Shown here piece by piece: positions 22,806 to 32,839 of a stretch of 39,038 bases of DNA (the first letter of the stretch is position 1; the number at the start of each line of letters is the position of its first letter). Both the position numbers and the translations under genes were made by a program. The notes under the pieces are model-generated. The model searched no databases. It was given only the letters and a program-made list of their open reading frames with translations, and was not told where the DNA came from. The stretch is from Natronohydrobacter sp. (GTDB lineage: Bacteria > Pseudomonadota > Alphaproteobacteria > Rhodobacterales > Rhodobacteraceae): positions 1 through 39,038 of the forward strand of contig JAFIEM010000023.1 in assembly GCA_020832555.1 (NCBI GenBank). Direction: 5' to 3'.

Positions 22806-23741
22806 ATGACCGATTTCTCGATCATGGAACAATACGAATTTCTTGTGACCCCGCAGGGGTTGGAACTGATTGAACGCAAGGACGATCCGCAGAGTTCCGG
22901 CGATGACACGGAGGCCCAAGCGACCAACAGCGCATTGACATCGCTGGGCGGCACCATGATCGCGCGCTCGGCCAAGGGTGCGCTGACCGCGCTCAACCGC
23001 AACCGCAACAGAAACCGCAATCGTAACAGGAATCGGAACCGCAACAGAAACCGCAATCGCAATCGCAACAGAAACCGCGCAGATTTCGGCACGCAGGACG
23101 ATCTGGGCATTCAGGAACCCTGGGAGGAACGCGCCAAGCTCTATGCATTGCGCGACGAATGGATGGACCTGCCCCTGCCGCTGCCGCCCTCTTTGCCCGA
23201 ATTGCGCGCGCAGGCTGTCGATCTGCTGAAAAAGCAGGTCTTGCTGGCCCGTCCGCAATTTTCCGAACGGCGCGAGGAAATTCTTGTCGAGGCCGATCTG
23301 GAGCTTTCGCGCTATCTGCGCCCCTATGGCATCGAGACTCATGGCGGTTATGACGCGACGATCCATCTGATGCTGGTCGTGCTGGCGCTGACCGATGAAA
23401 TCGGGCTGTATTACAAGGCGCGCTGGAACGTGCCGCGCCCCAATCAGATCGAACCGCGCCTGCGCCCCTTCCTCGCCGCGCCCGCCCATGCCAGCTATCA
23501 CAGCAATCATGCGTTTCAGTCTTTCACGATCGCCTTCATCATGTCGCGGATCATCCCCGAACATCCCGGCTCGACGCAACTGTTCCTGTCCGCGCGGCGG
23601 ATTGCCGAGAACCGCGAATGGGCGGGGGTGCATTACGCATGTGACACGCAAGCCGGGCATATGCTGGCGCGGATGATCCTGCCGGTTCTGGAAAAGGTGC
23701 TTGAGAAGAACATGCTTGCCGCGCAGGCCGAATGGCTCTGA
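22806..23741 (+). CDS. PAP2/vanadium-haloperoxidase-fold protein with an (Asn-Arg)14 tract
   Basis: 311 residues, 6 bp after the regulator gene. The phosphatase/haloperoxidase motifs are complete: K204-x6-R211-P212 (KARWNVPRP), HSNH at 232-235 (PSGH equivalent) and R270-x5-H276-x3-D280 (REWAGVHYACD). These build the phosphate or vanadate pocket of PAP2 and haloperoxidase enzymes. No signal peptide or membrane helix is present, unlike lipid phosphatases. Residues 64-91 are fourteen Asn-Arg dipeptides in a row, strongly basic, between an N-terminal about 60-residue domain and the enzyme part. Its stop is followed by the ribosome-binding site of the protease gene. Acid phosphatase or haloperoxidase activity is possible; the substrate is unknown. 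Confidence 0.8.
   Translation: MTDFSIMEQYEFLVTPQGLELIERKDDPQSSGDDTEAQATNSALTSLGGTMIARSAKGALTALNRNRNRNRNRNRNRNRNRNRNRNRNRNRADFGTQDDLGIQEPWEERAKLYALRDEWMDLPLPLPPSLPELRAQAVDLLKKQVLLARPQFSERREEILVEADLELSRYLRPYGIETHGGYDATIHLMLVVLALTDEIGLYYKARWNVPRPNQIEPRLRPFLAAPAHASYHSNHAFQSFTIAFIMSRIIPEHPGSTQLFLSARRIAENREWAGVHYACDTQAGHMLARMILPVLEKVLEKNMLAAQAEWL
22995..23078 (+). repeat. hexanucleotide tract encoding (Asn-Arg)14
   Basis: Fourteen Asn-Arg codon pairs. Asn is AAC eleven times and AAT three times. Arg uses CGC, AGA, CGT, AGG and CGG, including AGA/AGG, which are scarce elsewhere in this DNA. The synonymous mixing means the repeat is kept at protein level rather than being a fresh slippage product. 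Confidence 0.95.
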
Positions 23742-23752
23742 AGGAGATCGCG

Positions 23753-25138
23753 ATGAAACCCTATTCCATCAATCGCAAACAGGATGCGCTCTGGCACCTT
23801 ATCTCTGTCGGGATCCTGACCAGGCAGCACCGCCCGAATGACTGGTCGCCCGATGCGATCTGCAAGCCTGCGCGCGTGGCCATGATCGACACCTCTGTTG
23901 CGATGGACCATCCCAATCTGCGCGCGGCGATCCGCAAGGATCTGGCTTTCGATCTGTTCTCGACCCGGCTCGGGGCCTTTCCGGGTCTGCTGGAACAGAA
24001 GCAGATCGGGGATCTGGGCTTTGGCGATGCGCAGGCGCTGGTGGCAGGGCTGCCAGGCTGCAAGGCGTTGCTGACCGAGTTGATGGCCCGTCTGGACCCG
24101 AACCAGCCGCCAAAGCAGGGCACGCTGCAACCGGCCGCGTCACCGGTCTTTTCCGGGCATGGCACCGCGATTGCCGGGCTGATCGGCGCGCGTCCCGCCC
24201 GCGTGCCCTATGCGCAGGCGCATATCAGTGGCCCTGAAGACGGGCAGCTTCCCCTGCCCTATTGCGGGGCCGATCCCACCTGCGAGATCGTGCCGATTTC
24301 GACCAATTTCGACGCCGACCCGGAGCAGATGATCCTCGCCTTCCTCTATGCCGATCTGGTCAATCCCGATGTGATCGTGCTGCCGCGCGGGATCGAGGAT
24401 CCGTTCCGCGCCGAACCGCAGCTTCACGCCATCGACTTTCTGGGACAGCCGCTGGGAGAGCTGATCGCCCCCTGCCCGATCCCGGATGCGCAGCGCGAAC
24501 TCTGGTCGGAACTGGCCGAACTCATCCTCAAGATTTCGCATCGCCGTCCCGTCATCTGTGCCGCGGGCAATGCGCATGAGGAATTTGGCATCTATCCGGC
24601 CAATCTGGCCTCTGACGACAATGGCGTGATCTCTGTGGGTGCGCTCAATGCCAAGGGCTGGCCCAGCAGCTACTCGCCCGAAGAGGGGCTGACCGTCTGG
24701 GCGCCCAGCAGCGATGCTGAACAATTCGACAGCGGCGAGGTGCGGCTGAACCCCGAACGACTGCTTGAGATCGGGCATGGCGTTCCGCCCGTGAATGACA
24801 ATCACAAATATTCAGCTTTCGGGATTATCTCGACCGATGTGCCGGGACCGGGCGGCTATGTGGCGACGCCTTTCGACACGCCCGAACCGCAGGACGGCAT
24901 CCGCGAATATGGGTCGTATTTCTGCGATTTCGGCGGCACCTCTGCGGCCTGCGCCATTGTTGCGGGCTTCATGGCGCTCGGGCGGGGGTTGGGCCAGATC
25001 CCGGCAGATGCGGACGGGATTGCCGCGAAAGCCTGGCTGTTGTCGAAATGCCAGCCCGTGCGCCCGGACCTGCCGAATGTGCTGGTGCCGCATCTGCACG
25101 GCAAAGCCTTCGTGCCCGGAGAGCCGGATCAGCCCTGA
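23753..25138 (+). CDS. subtilisin-like (S8) serine protease, apparently intracellular
   Basis: 461 residues from the ATG at 23753, preceded by AAGGAG at 23741-23746. An in-frame ATG at 23732 would overlap the previous gene and precede that site. The catalytic set is complete: Asp46 (VAMIDTSV), His136 (SGHGTAIAGLIGA), oxyanion-hole Asn273 (CAAGN) and Ser397 (FGGTSAACAIVAGFMA). Long insertions lie between Asp and His and between Asn and Ser. No signal peptide or clear propeptide is visible, so it is likely cytoplasmic. Its partner in the operon carries an Arg-rich repeat, a conceivable substrate. It ends flush against the convergent GntR gene. Confidence 0.86.
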   Translation: MKPYSINRKQDALWHLISVGILTRQHRPNDWSPDAICKPARVAMIDTSVAMDHPNLRAAIRKDLAFDLFSTRLGAFPGLLEQKQIGDLGFGDAQALVAGLPGCKALLTELMARLDPNQPPKQGTLQPAASPVFSGHGTAIAGLIGARPARVPYAQAHISGPEDGQLPLPYCGADPTCEIVPISTNFDADPEQMILAFLYADLVNPDVIVLPRGIEDPFRAEPQLHAIDFLGQPLGELIAPCPIPDAQRELWSELAELILKISHRRPVICAAGNAHEEFGIYPANLASDDNGVISVGALNAKGWPSSYSPEEGLTVWAPSSDAEQFDSGEVRLNPERLLEIGHGVPPVNDNHKYSAFGIISTDVPGPGGYVATPFDTPEPQDGIREYGSYFCDFGGTSAACAIVAGFMALGRGLGQIPADADGIAAKAWLLSKCQPVRPDLPNVLVPHLHGKAFVPGEPDQP

Positions 25139-25873
25139 TCAGCGCTCTGGCACCAGATCGATCTGGAAGCGCACCAGATCGCCACGATAGGCGACATCGT
25201 TGAAATAGAGGATCGTCCCGTTCGGGGCGGTCAGAATCCGGCGGATGCAGCCCATAGGGGTATTCACCGGCACGCCCAGAAGCGCTGCATCCTCCAGATT
25301 GGCCTGCCCGATGGTCAGCACCTGACGGCAGCGGGCGATGGTCACATCGCCCATCCCTTCGATCAGCGGGATGATGGTTTCGCGGTCGAAGCGCTCCGGT
25401 GCGCGGGCATATAGCCGCGCGTCGATATAGGCATCGGTGATCAGGCAGTCGCGCCCCTCCAGCGCATTGACGCGGCGCAGGTAGTGATAGGCGGGCGCGG
25501 GCATGCCGTCGTCAGGCGCGTGGCGGGGCAGATCGGTCACGGCCTCTTTGTGCAACAGGCGCGGGGTCGTCTTGGTGATCATGTCGATCAGCGCGGGCCA
25601 GTCCAACCCCACGGCAAAGCGCGTTGGCTGCGCGGCCTTTTCGGTGACAAAGGTGCCCAAGCCCTGCTGGCGGCGCAAATAGCCCTCTTCCTCCAGTATC
25701 GCGATGGCCTGCCGCACGGTGACAGCGGCAACTCCATAGATCTGGCCCAGTTCGGTAATGGTCGGCAATCGGTCCCCCGGTGCCCAGTCCCCCCCCTGCA
25801 ACCGCCCGCGCAGGATCGCGGCCAGATTGAGATACAGCTTGCCGGGGCTTTGATGCAGCGCGGCCTGTGTCAT
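25139..25873 (-). CDS. GntR/HutC-family regulator with UTRA domain
   Basis: 244 residues from the ATG at 25873, which follows AGGGGAAAG. The N-terminal winged helix is LPTITELGQIYGVAAVTVRQ, then AIAILEEEGYLRRQQGLGTF. The C-terminal UTRA ligand domain has YLRRVNALEGRDCLITDAYI and ends ILYFNDVAYRGDLVRFQID. It is divergent from the acyl-CoA catabolic operon, with a strong palindrome between the starts. By the HutC model it represses that operon until a pathway metabolite binds; the ligand is unknown. Confidence 0.93.
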   Translation of the reverse strand: MTQAALHQSPGKLYLNLAAILRGRLQGGDWAPGDRLPTITELGQIYGVAAVTVRQAIAILEEEGYLRRQQGLGTFVTEKAAQPTRFAVGLDWPALIDMITKTTPRLLHKEAVTDLPRHAPDDGMPAPAYHYLRRVNALEGRDCLITDAYIDARLYARAPERFDRETIIPLIEGMGDVTIARCRQVLTIGQANLEDAALLGVPVNTPMGCIRRILTAPNGTILYFNDVAYRGDLVRFQIDLVPER

Positions 25874-25949
25874 CGGCTTTCCCCTGTCCTGCCCGGAACA
25901 CGCCCCCAGTCTAGGAAATCGGGCGCGCTTGTCCATGTCGAAAATATCT

Positions 25950-25986
25950 TGTCATTAGGTCATTCTAATAATAGAATGATATGACA
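25950..25986. promoter_or_regulatory. nested palindromic operator between gntR and the hydratase operon
   Basis: TCATTCTA-ATAA-TAGAATGA (25960-25979) is a perfect inverted repeat with 8-bp arms. It is flanked by a second pair, TGTCAT (25950-25955) and ATGACA (25981-25986). The position between divergent starts fits the binding site of the adjacent GntR regulator. Confidence 0.75.
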
Positions 25987-26006
25987 GGTTGCTTTGGGAG
26001 GAGCGC

Positions 26007-26780
26007 ATGCCGGAACTTCTGGAAATCTCGCATCCCACGCGCGGGGTTGCCCTGTTGCGCATCAACCGCCCCGAGGCGCGCAATGCCCTGAACGCCGCCT
26101 TACGCCGCGCCCTGACCGATGCCTTTGCGACCTTGCCGAATGACCCGACCCTGCGCGCCATCGTCGTCACCGGCGATGACCGCGCCTTCATGGCCGGGGC
26201 GGATCTGCGCGAATTTGCCGAGATGGGCACCGCCGAGGTTGCCCGTCTGGGCGTGCGGCGCATGTGGGCGGTGATCGCGGAATGTCCGGCGCCTGTGATC
26301 GCCGCCGTCAATGGTGCCGCGCTTGGGGGCGGGCTGGAACTGGCGATGCATGCCGATATCCTCGTGGCAGGCGAAGGCGCGAAGCTGGGCCAGCCGGAAA
26401 TCACTGTGGGCATCATGCCCGGTGGCGGCGGCACACAGCGCCTGATCCGTGCAGTAGGCAAGTTCAAGGCGATGAAAATGCTGCTGACGGGCGAGCCTGT
26501 CACCGGACGCGAGGCGTTCGAGATGGGCCTTGCTTCGGAAGTCGTGCCCGATGATGAGGTCTTGCCCCGCGCGCTGGAAATCGCCACGCGCATCGCCAGC
26601 CTGCCCGCCCTGTCCGCGCGCCGCATCAAGGAAGTCGTGCTTGCAGGCGAGGATGCGCCGCTTGCCACGGGCCTGATGCTGGAACGCCGCGCATTCGAAA
26701 CCCTGTTCGACACTGCCGACAAGGCCGAAGGCATGGCCGCTTTCCTTGAGAAACGCGCGCCGGATTTCAAGGGAGACTGA
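26007..26780 (+). CDS. enoyl-CoA hydratase (PaaF/crotonase family)
   Basis: 257 residues from the ATG at 26007 behind GGGAGGAG; the in-frame ATG at 25989 precedes that site. The crotonase oxyanion hole and both catalytic Glu are present: AFMAGADLREF, NGAALGGGLELAMHADI and GQPEITVGIMPGGGGTQRL. It hydrates trans-2-enoyl-CoA to 3-hydroxyacyl-CoA in beta-oxidation. It is the first gene of the operon, with 3 bp to the dehydrogenase gene. Chain length and whether the acyl group is a dicarboxylate cannot be read from the sequence. Confidence 0.93.
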   Translation: MPELLEISHPTRGVALLRINRPEARNALNAALRRALTDAFATLPNDPTLRAIVVTGDDRAFMAGADLREFAEMGTAEVARLGVRRMWAVIAECPAPVIAAVNGAALGGGLELAMHADILVAGEGAKLGQPEITVGIMPGGGGTQRLIRAVGKFKAMKMLLTGEPVTGREAFEMGLASEVVPDDEVLPRALEIATRIASLPALSARRIKEVVLAGEDAPLATGLMLERRAFETLFDTADKAEGMAAFLEKRAPDFKGD

Positions 26781-26783
26781 CAC

Positions 26784-28322
26784 ATGCCCCGCAAACCCGC
26801 TGACGCCCCGGATCTGATCGTCGCTGTCATTGGTGCAGGCGCGATGGGCAGCGGCATTGCCCAGGTTGCCGCCAGCGGCGGCGCGCAAGTCCTGCTGCAT
26901 GACGCGCGCGCCGGGGCCGCGCTGGAGGTCCGCGATTTCATCGCCGGGATGCTGACCCGCGCTGCCGAGAAAGGCCGCATGACCACCGCAGAGGCCGAAG
27001 CCGCCAGCACCCGGTTGACGCCCGTTTCCGATCTGTCGGAACTCGCCCCGGCCGATATGGTCGTCGAGGCGATCATCGAGGATATGGCGGCCAAATCCGC
27101 CCTGTTCGCGGCGCTTGAAAAGGTGGTCGCACCGGAGACTATCCTCGCCTCGAACACCTCCAGCCTGTCAATTACCCGACTTGCGAGTGCCTGCACGCAC
27201 CCGGAACGGGTTGCAGGCTTTCACTTCTTCAACCCGGTCCCGCTTATGCCGCTGGTCGAGGTGATCGCGGGCATCCGCACTGCGCCCGATGTGCTGGACC
27301 ATCTGACGACACTTGGCACCCGCATGGGCCGCACGCCGGTTCGCGTGGCCGATGCGCCGGGCTTCCTCGTCAATCAGGTGGGGCGCGGCTACACGATCGA
27401 GGCCACGCATCTGGTGGCCGAAGGCGTGGCCGAATTTGCCTGTGTGGACCGGATCATGCGCGAGGCCGCGGGCTTTCGCATGGGGCCGTTCGAGCTTCTC
27501 GACCTGACGGCGCTGGATGTCACCCACCCCGCCACGGTGGAAATCTACGAACAGTGTTTTCACGAACCCCGCTTTCGCCCCGCCACGCTGATGGGTCAAA
27601 GGATGCAGGCGGGGCTTCTGGGGCGCAAGACCGGGGCGGGCCATTACCGCTATGACAAGGGCCAGCAGATCACCCCGCCCGAATCCCCGATGCCGGGTTT
27701 CACCGGCGGCACGTTCTGGATCGACCAGTCCTTGCCCGGTTGCGCGCAGCTTCTGGCACAGATCGTCACGCAGGCCGGGGGGCAGATCGACACTGCACAT
27801 GCGCCGGGCAAAGAGTCGATCATCCTGATCACGCCTTTGGGCGAAGATGCGACCAACCATGCGGTCGCCCACGGTCTGGACGCCACCCGCGTTGTGGCTG
27901 TGGATTCGCTTTTCCAGTTCAAGGGCCGCCGCAGCCTGATGGGCACGCCGATCACCCGCCCCGATGTGCTGACCACGGCGCAGGCCCTGCTCGCCCATGA
28001 CGGCACGCCCGCGACGGTCCTGCGCGACAGTCCCGGCTTTGTGGCGCAGCGTATTCTTGCCTGCATCATCAACATTGCCGCGCAAGTCGCGTCGCGCGGG
28101 ATTGCTGCGCCCAGCGATATTGACCGCGCTGTGACGCTGGGCCTGAACTATCCGCACGGTCCGCTCGCATGGGCTGACGCACTCGGCGCGGGGCGGGTTC
28201 TGACCATCCTGGACGGCATGCACCGCTGCACCGGCGATCACCGCTACCGCCCCGATCCGTGGCTGCGCCGCCGCGCGCAGCTTGGGGTCTCTCTGCTGAC
28301 CCAAGACACTCATCCCGCCTGA
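26784..28322 (+). CDS. 3-hydroxyacyl-CoA dehydrogenase, PaaH/PaaC type
   Basis: 512 residues. The NAD-binding motif VIGAGAMGSGIAQ is at residues 15-27, and the catalytic His is in VAGFHFFNPVPLMPLVEV. A first C-terminal 3HCDH domain is followed by a second one (from about residue 400, FVAQRILACIINIAAQVASR). This double arrangement and length match PaaH/PaaC, the phenylacetate-pathway 3-hydroxyadipyl-CoA dehydrogenase, rather than the short 3-hydroxybutyryl form. The reaction is oxidation of the 3-hydroxyacyl-CoA to 3-oxoacyl-CoA with NAD+. Confidence 0.92.
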   Translation: MPRKPADAPDLIVAVIGAGAMGSGIAQVAASGGAQVLLHDARAGAALEVRDFIAGMLTRAAEKGRMTTAEAEAASTRLTPVSDLSELAPADMVVEAIIEDMAAKSALFAALEKVVAPETILASNTSSLSITRLASACTHPERVAGFHFFNPVPLMPLVEVIAGIRTAPDVLDHLTTLGTRMGRTPVRVADAPGFLVNQVGRGYTIEATHLVAEGVAEFACVDRIMREAAGFRMGPFELLDLTALDVTHPATVEIYEQCFHEPRFRPATLMGQRMQAGLLGRKTGAGHYRYDKGQQITPPESPMPGFTGGTFWIDQSLPGCAQLLAQIVTQAGGQIDTAHAPGKESIILITPLGEDATNHAVAHGLDATRVVAVDSLFQFKGRRSLMGTPITRPDVLTTAQALLAHDGTPATVLRDSPGFVAQRILACIINIAAQVASRGIAAPSDIDRAVTLGLNYPHGPLAWADALGAGRVLTILDGMHRCTGDHRYRPDPWLRRRAQLGVSLLTQDTHPA

Positions 28323-28339
28323 CACAAAGGACGCATCCC

Positions 28340-29554
28340 ATGCTTGACGCCTATATCTATGACGGGCTGCGCAGCCCTTTTGGACGGTCTGGCGGCGCGC
28401 TGTCATCGATCCGCCCCGATGATCTGATGGCCGAGGTCTTGAGGCCGCTTCTGGCGCGCAGCTCCTTCGCGCCCGATCAGATCGACGACGTGATCCTTGG
28501 TTGCGCCAATCAGGCGGGCGAGGACAGTCGTTGTGTCGCCCGCCACGCCGCCCTGCGCGCAGGTCTGCCGATCGAGGTTCCGGGTACCGTGATCCAGCGC
28601 AATTGCGGTTCTGGCCTTGGCGCGATCATCGCCGCCGCCCATGCGCTGACAGCGGGCGAGGCGTCGGTGATCCTGTCGGGTGGTGTGGAAAGCATGAGCC
28701 GCTCGCCCTTTGTCATCGGCAAGGACGCCAAGGGGTTTTCGCGCAATCTGGTCTGGTATGACAGCGCCGTGGGCGCGCGTTTTCCCAACCCGGCGATTGA
28801 GGCCGAATTTGGCCGCGATACCATGCCCCAGACCGCCGATAATCTGGCGCAGGAATACGCCATAACCCGCGAAGATGCCGACGCTTTCGCGCTGCGTTCG
28901 CAGCAAGGTTGGGCGCGCGCCTGTCAGGCGGGCCATTTCGCCGCCGAGATCACCCCCTTGACCCTGCCCGGTGCGCGCGGCAAGCCCGATCGCGTGATCG
29001 ACACGGATGAACACCCCCGCCCTGACACCGATGCAGCGGGGTTGGCGAAACTGCGCGCGATCAACCCCGATGGCGTGACGACGGCGGGCAATGCCTCTGG
29101 CCTGAATGATGGCGCGGTCGGGCTGATGATGGGGACGCGCGCGGCAGGCGAAGCCGCAGGCGCGCGCCCGATGGCGCGTGTTCTTGCGACTGCCGTGGCA
29201 GGCGTCGCGCCGCGCATCATGGGGATCGGCCCTGTACCTGCGTCGCAGAAGGCGCTTGCGCGGGCTGGACTGACCCTGAACGACATGACCGTGATCGAAA
29301 TCAACGAGGCGTTTGCCGCACAGGTTCTCGCCTGTCTGCGCGGGCTGTCGCTGGCCGATGACGACCCGCGCGTGAACCCCAATGGCGGCGCGATTGCGCT
29401 GGGTCATCCGCTTGGCGCATCCGGCCCGCGCATCCTTTTGCACGCGATCCATGAGACCCGCCGCCGGGGCGGGCGTTACGCGCTGGTCGCCATGTGCATC
29501 GGCATGGGTCAGGGTATCGCCGCTGTGCTGGAGGTCTTTGCCGATGACAACTGA
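28340..29554 (+). CDS. thiolase, 3-oxoadipyl-CoA (PcaF/PaaJ) type
   Basis: 404 residues from the ATG at 28340, with AAGGA upstream. The nucleophile is Cys89 ([11 protein letters not shown]), the His is in [16 protein letters not shown] and the second Cys in [10 protein letters not shown]. The N-terminus ([20 protein letters not shown]) resembles PcaF/PaaJ, which splits 3-oxoadipyl-CoA to succinyl-CoA and acetyl-CoA. An acetoacetyl-CoA thiolase role cannot be excluded. The next gene starts inside its last codons (11-bp overlap). Confidence 0.92.
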   Translation: MLDAYIYDGLRSPFGRSGGALSSIRPDDLMAEVLRPLLARSSFAPDQIDDVILGCANQAGEDSRCVARHAALRAGLPIEVPGTVIQRNCGSGLGAIIAAAHALTAGEASVILSGGVESMSRSPFVIGKDAKGFSRNLVWYDSAVGARFPNPAIEAEFGRDTMPQTADNLAQEYAITREDADAFALRSQQGWARACQAGHFAAEITPLTLPGARGKPDRVIDTDEHPRPDTDAAGLAKLRAINPDGVTTAGNASGLNDGAVGLMMGTRAAGEAAGARPMARVLATAVAGVAPRIMGIGPVPASQKALARAGLTLNDMTVIEINEAFAAQVLACLRGLSLADDDPRVNPNGGAIALGHPLGASGPRILLHAIHETRRRGGRYALVAMCIGMGQGIAAVLEVFADDN

Positions 29555-30725
29555 CCCGCATTTCGACTGGCGCGACCCGCTGCGCCTTGATGATTTGCTC
29601 AGTGACGAGGAACGCCTGATCCGTGACAGCGCCCATGATTTCGCGCAGGCCGAACTCATGCCGCTGATCCTTGACTGGCACCGGCATGAGCATTTCGACC
29701 CGGCGATCTTTCCCAAACTGGGGGAAATGGGCTTTCTCGGCATGCAGCTAGAGGGCTATGGCTGCGCGGGCGCAAGCTACACCGCCTACGGGCTGGTCGC
29801 GCGCGAATTGGAACGGGTGGATGCCGCGTTTCGTTCGGCCATCGGCGTGCAGGGCGGGCTGGTGATGACGCCGATCCATGTGTTTGGGTCCGACGCACAA
29901 AAGGATCGCTACCTGCCCGTCCTTGCGCGCGGTGAAATGATCGGCTGTTTCGGCCTGACCGAACCCGATGCGGGGTCCGACCCGTCACGGATGCGGGCGC
30001 GGGCGAAATCGGTGCCGGGGGGCTACAGCCTGTCGGGCAACAAGATCTGGATCACCAACGCGCCGATTGCCGATCTCTTTGTCATATGGGCGCGCGATGA
30101 TGACGGGCATGTGGGGGGCTTCCTGCTGGAACGCGGCATGGCGGGGCTGATCACAGCCAAGATCGAAGGCAAATTCTCGGTCCGCGCCTCGCCCACCGGC
30201 GAAGTGTCGATGAGCGATGTTTTCGTGCCCAGCGAAAGCCGCCTGCCCGGTGCGAAAGGGCTGAAAGCGCCGCTTTATTGCCTGAACCGCGCGCGACTGG
30301 CGATAGCCTGGGGGGCGCTGGGGGCGGCTGAGTTCTGCTGGCAGGCAACGCGCGATTACGTCATGGCGCGGGAACAATTCGGCAGACCGCTTGCGGCCAA
30401 TCAACTCATTCAGGCGAAGCTGGCCGAGATGCAGACCGAAATCACGCTGTCGCTGCTGGCAACGCTGCGACTGTCGCGCTTGCAGGATGCAGGGCTGGCC
30501 ACGCCGGAAATGATCAGCCTTGTCAAACGCGCCTCTGCACGCCGGGCGCTGGATGTGACGCGCATGGCGCGGGAAATGCACGGCGGCAACGGGATTTCCG
30601 ACACCTATCATGTCGTGCGCCACATGATGAATCTCGAAGTGGAAAACACGTTAGAGGGCACCGCCGACATTCACGCGCTGGTGCTGGGCGCCGCGCAAAC
30701 TGGCATAAGGGCATTTTCCGCATGA
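29544..30725 (+). CDS. glutaryl-CoA-dehydrogenase-like acyl-CoA dehydrogenase
   Basis: 393 residues from the ATG at 29544. GcdH signatures are strong: [63 protein letters not shown]. The dicarboxylate-sensing Arg97 (human Arg94 equivalent, by my alignment) and the catalytic base Glu371 are kept. The Tyr normally just before that Glu is Leu370, and the usual THD reads TAD. The enzyme may therefore oxidise glutaryl- or adipyl-type CoA esters without the usual decarboxylation. FAD enzyme, electrons to ETF. It overlaps both neighbours. Confidence 0.9.
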   Translation: MTTDPHFDWRDPLRLDDLLSDEERLIRDSAHDFAQAELMPLILDWHRHEHFDPAIFPKLGEMGFLGMQLEGYGCAGASYTAYGLVARELERVDAAFRSAIGVQGGLVMTPIHVFGSDAQKDRYLPVLARGEMIGCFGLTEPDAGSDPSRMRARAKSVPGGYSLSGNKIWITNAPIADLFVIWARDDDGHVGGFLLERGMAGLITAKIEGKFSVRASPTGEVSMSDVFVPSESRLPGAKGLKAPLYCLNRARLAIAWGALGAAEFCWQATRDYVMAREQFGRPLAANQLIQAKLAEMQTEITLSLLATLRLSRLQDAGLATPEMISLVKRASARRALDVTRMAREMHGGNGISDTYHVVRHMMNLEVENTLEGTADIHALVLGAAQTGIRAFSA

Positions 30726-32839
30726 CAGACTCCGGTATCACGGCCCTTCTGGCCCCGCGCTCCATCGCAATCATCGGCGTGTCGCAGGATTTCAACAAGC
30801 TCAACGGGCGGGTGATGAAATTCCTGCTGGAAAAGGGCTATCCGGGGCAGATTTACCCGATCAACCCGAAATATTCCGAGGTTGGCGACTGGCCCTGCTT
30901 CCCGTCCATCGAAGCCGTCGGGCAAGAGATCGACCTTGCCGTGATCGCCGTTCCCGCCCGTGATGTGACCGCGCAGGTCGCGGCCTGCGGGCGCGCGGGC
31001 GTGAGGTCCGCCATCGTGTTCAGTTCCGGCTTCGGCGAGATGGGCACCGAGGGCCGCGCGCTGGAGGAAGAGCTGATCGCAAGTGCCCGCGCTTCGGGTC
31101 TGCGGCTGTGCGGGCCGAACACGCTGGGGCTGATCAATGCGTTCGAGAAGGTCTATGCGACCTTCACCCAATATGGCATGGGGCCAACCCTGTCCGGCCC
31201 TGTAGGGTTCGTCAGCCAGTCGGGCGCTTTCGGCACGGCCATCGCCGCCCTTGCGCGCAGGCGCGGCATGGGTCTGGGCTATTTCATCAACACAGGCAAT
31301 GAACGCGATGTGACCTTCTCGGATTGCATGGCGCATGTGTTGGCCGATGCGCGCGTCACGGTCGGCGCGGGCTATCTGGAAGGGGTCAGCGACGGCGCGG
31401 GCTTCGCTCAGGTCGCGGCACAGGCGATGAATGCGGGCAAGCCGCTGGTCATGACCAAAGTGGGCAGGCTTGGGGCAGGCGCGAAAGCGGCGGCCAGCCA
31501 CACGGGCGCGCTGGCGGGGGCAGATGCGGTCTTTGACGGGGTGGCGCGACAATTCGGTGTGATCCGTGCGCGCAACGAGGAATCGATGCTCGATATCGTC
31601 GATGCCTTTGCCACCGCGAAACCGCCCGAGGGGCGGAATGTCGCCATCGTCACGCAATCGGGCGGCGCGGGTGTGCTGATGAGCGACCGGGCCGAGGAAC
31701 TGGGGCTGAACGTGGCCGAACTTGCGCCTGCCACTGTCGCGCGTCTGCGCGAGGTGCTGCCTGCTTTTGCGGCGACCGGAAATCCCGTCGATGTGACCGC
31801 GCAATTCATCGCCGATCCCGGCATGTTGCGCGACTCTGTCTGCGCTGTGCTGGCCGACCCCGGTGTGGATGTCGCAGTGATCTGGCTGCAATTGATGGAC
31901 GGGTTCGTGGACAAGCTGACCCGGACCTTCCGCGAGATTCGCGAAGCTGTGGAAAAACCCTTCGTCGTGGCATGGGTCGCGGCCCCGGATGCGGGCCTTG
32001 CCGCGCTGCGCGATCTGGGGATTGCCTGTTTCCGGGGCGCAGAGCCCGCGATCGAGGCCGTCGCCACAATGACCGATTGGCGCGCGGCGCAGCGGGCATG
32101 GGCCGCGGATGCGCCCGCCCGCGCGGCACTGATGGCCGATCTGCCCGCCCCAAGCCTGCCCTGCACCGGGGGCGCTTTGCCGACCATTGATGCCGCCGAG
32201 CACCTCAAGGCCCTGCCCTTGGTGCCGTCACGTCTGGCCCGAACCGCAGACGAGGCCGTGACCGCTGCGCAAGAGCTTGGCTGGCCAGTGGTGCTGAAGA
32301 TCGAATCGCCCGACATTTTGCACAAGACCGAAAGCGGCGGTGTTGCGGTGGGTCTGGCCGATGAGACCGCTTTGCGCGACGCCTATGCGCAGATCATGGC
32401 CAACACGACCACCCGCGCGCCGGGTGCCCGGATCAGTGGCGTGATCGTGCAGGCGATGGGGCGCGGCACGGTCGAGATGGTGATCGGTGTGCAGGATGAT
32501 CCGGTCTTTGGCCCGGTGGTGATGGTGGGCTTCGGCGGCGTGCTGGTCGAGGTGCTGTCGGATGTGATCTTTGCCAAGGCCCCGGTCACGCAGGCGCAGG
32601 CCGGCGAAATGCTGGAACGTCTGAAAGGGCGCGCGCTGCTGGACGGGGTGCGCGGGGCCGCCCCGGTAGACCGCACCGCGCTCTGTGCCATGATCTCAGA
32701 AGTCTCGCGCCTCGCCGCCGCCAATGCGGGCCGGATCGCATCGCTGGATCTGAACCCGGTTCTGGCCGGGCCAGAGGGTGTGGTCGCCGTCGATTGGCTG
32801 CTTCTCACCCATCCCGCCCCGGATCAGGCCGGTTCCTGA
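30722..32839 (+). CDS. ADP-forming acyl-CoA ligase, fused alpha-beta type
   Basis: 705 residues. The alpha part has a CoA-binding Rossmann domain ([17 protein letters not shown]) and a flavodoxin-like domain with the phosphohistidine loop [10 protein letters not shown] (His260). An ATP-grasp part follows ([20 protein letters not shown], then [20 protein letters not shown]). The family makes acyl-CoA from acid, CoA and ATP, yielding ADP and phosphate. It probably activates the substrate of this operon, replacing the CoA-transferase of dca clusters. It starts in an ATGA overlap and ends 16 bp inside the convergent lysR gene. Confidence 0.92.
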   Translation: MTDSGITALLAPRSIAIIGVSQDFNKLNGRVMKFLLEKGYPGQIYPINPKYSEVGDWPCFPSIEAVGQEIDLAVIAVPARDVTAQVAACGRAGVRSAIVFSSGFGEMGTEGRALEEELIASARASGLRLCGPNTLGLINAFEKVYATFTQYGMGPTLSGPVGFVSQSGAFGTAIAALARRRGMGLGYFINTGNERDVTFSDCMAHVLADARVTVGAGYLEGVSDGAGFAQVAAQAMNAGKPLVMTKVGRLGAGAKAAASHTGALAGADAVFDGVARQFGVIRARNEESMLDIVDAFATAKPPEGRNVAIVTQSGGAGVLMSDRAEELGLNVAELAPATVARLREVLPAFAATGNPVDVTAQFIADPGMLRDSVCAVLADPGVDVAVIWLQLMDGFVDKLTRTFREIREAVEKPFVVAWVAAPDAGLAALRDLGIACFRGAEPAIEAVATMTDWRAAQRAWAADAPARAALMADLPAPSLPCTGGALPTIDAAEHLKALPLVPSRLARTADEAVTAAQELGWPVVLKIESPDILHKTESGGVAVGLADETALRDAYAQIMANTTTRAPGARISGVIVQAMGRGTVEMVIGVQDDPVFGPVVMVGFGGVLVEVLSDVIFAKAPVTQAQAGEMLERLKGRALLDGVRGAAPVDRTALCAMISEVSRLAAANAGRIASLDLNPVLAGPEGVVAVDWLLLTHPAPDQAGS

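Noticed and set aside
22188..23660. 490-codon minus-strand frame opposite the PAP2-fold gene
   Set aside because: Its SVAVPIPVTIAVSVAV-type tract is only the complement of the NR repeat; the + strand gene has full active-site motifs.
30671..32203. 510-codon minus-strand frame opposite the ligase gene
   Set aside because: Shadow of the acyl-CoA ligase.
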